Shown here in pieces: positions 18,644 through 20,001 of a DNA stretch of 20,001 nucleotides. The notes under the pieces are model-generated. The model saw only the letters and a list, made by a program, of their open reading frames with translations. It was not told where the DNA came from and ran no database searches. This stretch comes from a virus. The stretch lies in the IMG/VR virus record IMGVR_UViG_3300032323_002134, positions 1 to 20,001 of that record, one strand, 5' to 3'. The translations under genes and the position numbers were made by a program. Each line of letters starts with the position of its first letter. The first letter of the stretch is position 1.

Positions 18644-19135
18644 ATGCCCGGCTTGACCAACGACACCCCGACTTTCGACCCCGTTGAATACTACACCAAG
18701 CAGCTACCGCTGGATTTGGCGAGGCTGACTGAGCTTCGGGACGAATTGCGCCAGCGCCAAGGCGCAATGCTGGCCGTAGACGAAATCTTGAAGGACCGTG
18801 AGGCCGCTGCGGCTGAACTTCGCGATGCGCGAGAGCAAGCCGCCGCGCTGCTGGCTGACGCCAAGGCTGCCGACGCCAAGTCCAAGGCTAAGGCGGCCCA
18901 GCTTACCGAGCGTGAGCAGGCGTTTGCCGCCTCCGAAGCGGACGCTTTGGCGGCAAACACCGCCCGCGACAGCGCGGTAGCTACGCGGGAGCGCAATGTG
19001 GCCGCGCGCGAAGAAGCCGCCGCTACCAAAGAGCAAGCCCTTGCCGACGCTGCGGCCAAGCTTGAAGCTGAAAAGACCGCCTTCAACGCGAAGGTCGCGG
19101 CCTTTCAGAGCATGGCCGCGCAGATGAAGGCCTGA
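18644..19135 (+). CDS. Ala-rich coiled-coil protein, 163 aa
   Basis: Begins MPGLTNDTPTFDPVEYYTKQ, then is a nearly continuous helix from residue ~25 to ~155, rich in Ala, Glu, Lys, Arg and Asp (KDREAAAAELRDAREQAAAL, LTEREQAFAASEADALAANT, RERNVAAREEAAATKEQALA). It should form a long coiled coil. There is no globular or catalytic domain. Lying directly before the scaffold and the expected capsid gene, it may be a second scaffold-like or assembly-chaperone protein, or an internal virion protein; none of these can be picked from sequence. Low complexity makes homology calls unreliable. Confidence 0.82.
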   Translation: MPGLTNDTPTFDPVEYYTKQLPLDLARLTELRDELRQRQGAMLAVDEILKDREAAAAELRDAREQAAALLADAKAADAKSKAKAAQLTEREQAFAASEADALAANTARDSAVATRERNVAAREEAAATKEQALADAAAKLEAEKTAFNAKVAAFQSMAAQMKA

Positions 19136-19144
19136 CCCTTTCAG

Positions 19145-19191
19145 CCGGCGGCACGCCGCCGGTCGATGCCCGTACTGGTGCGGATCACCAG
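19145..19191 (+). promoter_or_regulatory. Two adjacent hairpins before the scaffold gene
   Basis: CCGGCGG (19145-19151) pairs with CCGCCGG (19156-19162) around CACG. CTGGTG (19175-19180) pairs with CACCAG (19186-19191) around CGGAT. Neither has a U-run after it. They fill the 74-bp gap ahead of the scaffold start at 19210; a partial terminator, RNA-processing site or stability element is possible. Confidence 0.4.
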
Positions 19192-19209
19192 GGATCGTAA
19201 GGATCGAAA

Positions 19210-19995
19210 ATGTCTATCGACGAGAGTAACACCCTAGCGGAAGTGACCGCGCCGGAACAGGCGACCACGGCGGCGCCTGCGTCTGACGTTTCTACGCCGG
19301 CTGAAACGCCGAACGAGGCGTCCAAGACCTTCACCCAGGAGGAACTGGACGCGATTGTCGGCAAGCGCCTTGCCCGCGAACAGCGGAAATGGGAGCGAGA
19401 GCAAGCCCAAAAACTGGCCGAGCTGGAGGCGAAGCGGGCGGTGCCCGTCAATCCTCCGGCGCCTGACGACTTCGACAACGCTGCCAAGTACGCAGAGGCC
19501 CTAGCCGAGCAGAAAGCGCAGGAGTTGCTTCGCCATCGTGAGGCGGCCCAGCAGCAGGCTAAGGTGGTTGAAGCCTACCATGAGAAAGAGGAAGCCGCCC
19601 GCGGCAAGTACGACGACTTTGAACAGGTCGCGTACAACCCGAGCCTTCCTGTGACTGATGTTATGGCCCAGACCATCCAGGCTTCCGACGTTGGTCCCGA
19701 CATCATCTACTGGTTGGGGACCAATCCGAAGGAGTCTGCGCGTATCGCCAACCTGTCTCCGATCATGCAGGCCAAGGAAATCGGCAAAATCGAGGCCAAG
19801 CTGGCCGCCGATCCGCCGGTTAAAAAGACGTCAACCGCCCCGGCCCCTATTGCTCCGGTGACGGCTCGCTCGACGTCCACGCCTGGCTACGACACGACGG
19901 ACCCCCGTTCCGTCAAAAACATGTCTACGTCGGAGTGGATTGAGGCCGAGCGCCTGCGCCAGATCAAGAAGTGGGAAGCCACACGCAACCGCTAA
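19210..19995 (+). CDS. Head scaffolding protein
   Basis: 261-aa protein that should guide capsid-subunit assembly and leave before or during packaging. Begins MSIDESNTLAEVTAPEQATT with an acidic, disordered N-terminus. FTQEELDAIVGKRLAREQRK and WEREQAQKLAELEAKRAVPV (residues ~41-80) carry the F(T/S)Q.ELD.IV..RLARE..K motif typical of phage scaffolds, followed by helical, coiled-coil-like sequence (AEALAEQKAQELLRHREAAQ). A conserved middle is KYDDFEQVAYNPSLPVTDVM and IYWLGTNPKESARIANLSPI. The Lys/Arg-rich C-terminal helix (STSEWIEAERLRQIKKWEAT) is the usual coat-binding end. AAGGATCG lies before the ATG. The capsid gene should follow: AAGGAACC begins its likely ribosome-binding site at the window edge. 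Confidence 0.9.
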   Translation: MSIDESNTLAEVTAPEQATTAAPASDVSTPAETPNEASKTFTQEELDAIVGKRLAREQRKWEREQAQKLAELEAKRAVPVNPPAPDDFDNAAKYAEALAEQKAQELLRHREAAQQQAKVVEAYHEKEEAARGKYDDFEQVAYNPSLPVTDVMAQTIQASDVGPDIIYWLGTNPKESARIANLSPIMQAKEIGKIEAKLAADPPVKKTSTAPAPIAPVTARSTSTPGYDTTDPRSVKNMSTSEWIEAERLRQIKKWEATRNR

Positions 19996-20001
19996 GGAAC
20001 C

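Noticed and set aside
1-20001. tRNA, rRNA, insertion sequence, integrase or attachment site
   Set aside because: Reading both strands I saw no cloverleaf-like gene, transposase or recombinase motif, or flanking direct repeats that would support one.

Overview
The window is a piece of a high-GC tailed-phage genome (free phage or prophage). Codon usage is strongly G/C at third positions. The gene set (family-A DNA polymerase, DUF5906-type primase-helicase, large terminase, P22-like portal, DUF5856 protein, scaffold) is what I know from short-tailed or related phages of Alphaproteobacteria such as Caulobacterales, Rhizobiales and Rhodobacterales. The host assignment is inference from composition and family resemblance. 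No integrase, repressor-integrase cassette, bacterial housekeeping gene or tRNA is visible.

Layout: (1) 1-3578, rightward: the 3' part of a PolA-type DNA polymerase and a complete primase-helicase. (2) 3562-8552, leftward: a tightly packed block of about 22 very small genes, many joined by ATGA or TGATG/TAATG overlaps. It includes a MarR-like winged-helix protein, a small zinc-finger protein and two very short membrane peptides. Four or five of its genes share a similar leader just before the start codon. The block meets the primase gene tail to tail, with 17 bp of overlap. (3) 8553-9320: about 770 bp with no convincing gene, unusually rich in repeats. It holds 15 CTAG tetranucleotides in ordered 9/11-bp spacing, an AT-rich core with an 18-bp palindrome, a 24-bp tandem repeat carrying two GAAC-N4-GTTC palindromes, and a terminator-like hairpin. 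It is the divergence point between the leftward block and the late genes, and is the best candidate for a replication origin and/or master operator. (4) 9321-19995, rightward: the packaging and virion module. It contains small and large terminase, several small structural or basic proteins, an inserted HNH endonuclease, portal, DUF5856 protein, a fibre-like protein with a YadA-head-like beta-roll, further small virion-type proteins, an Ala-rich coiled-coil protein and a scaffold. The major capsid gene would be expected just past the right edge.

How it fits together: polymerase and primase-helicase replicate the phage DNA. The leftward small genes have the look of early accessory or host-takeover genes under shared translational control. 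The terminase-portal-scaffold set builds and fills the procapsid. The repeat region between the two transcription units is the least explained part of the window and deserves the most attention.
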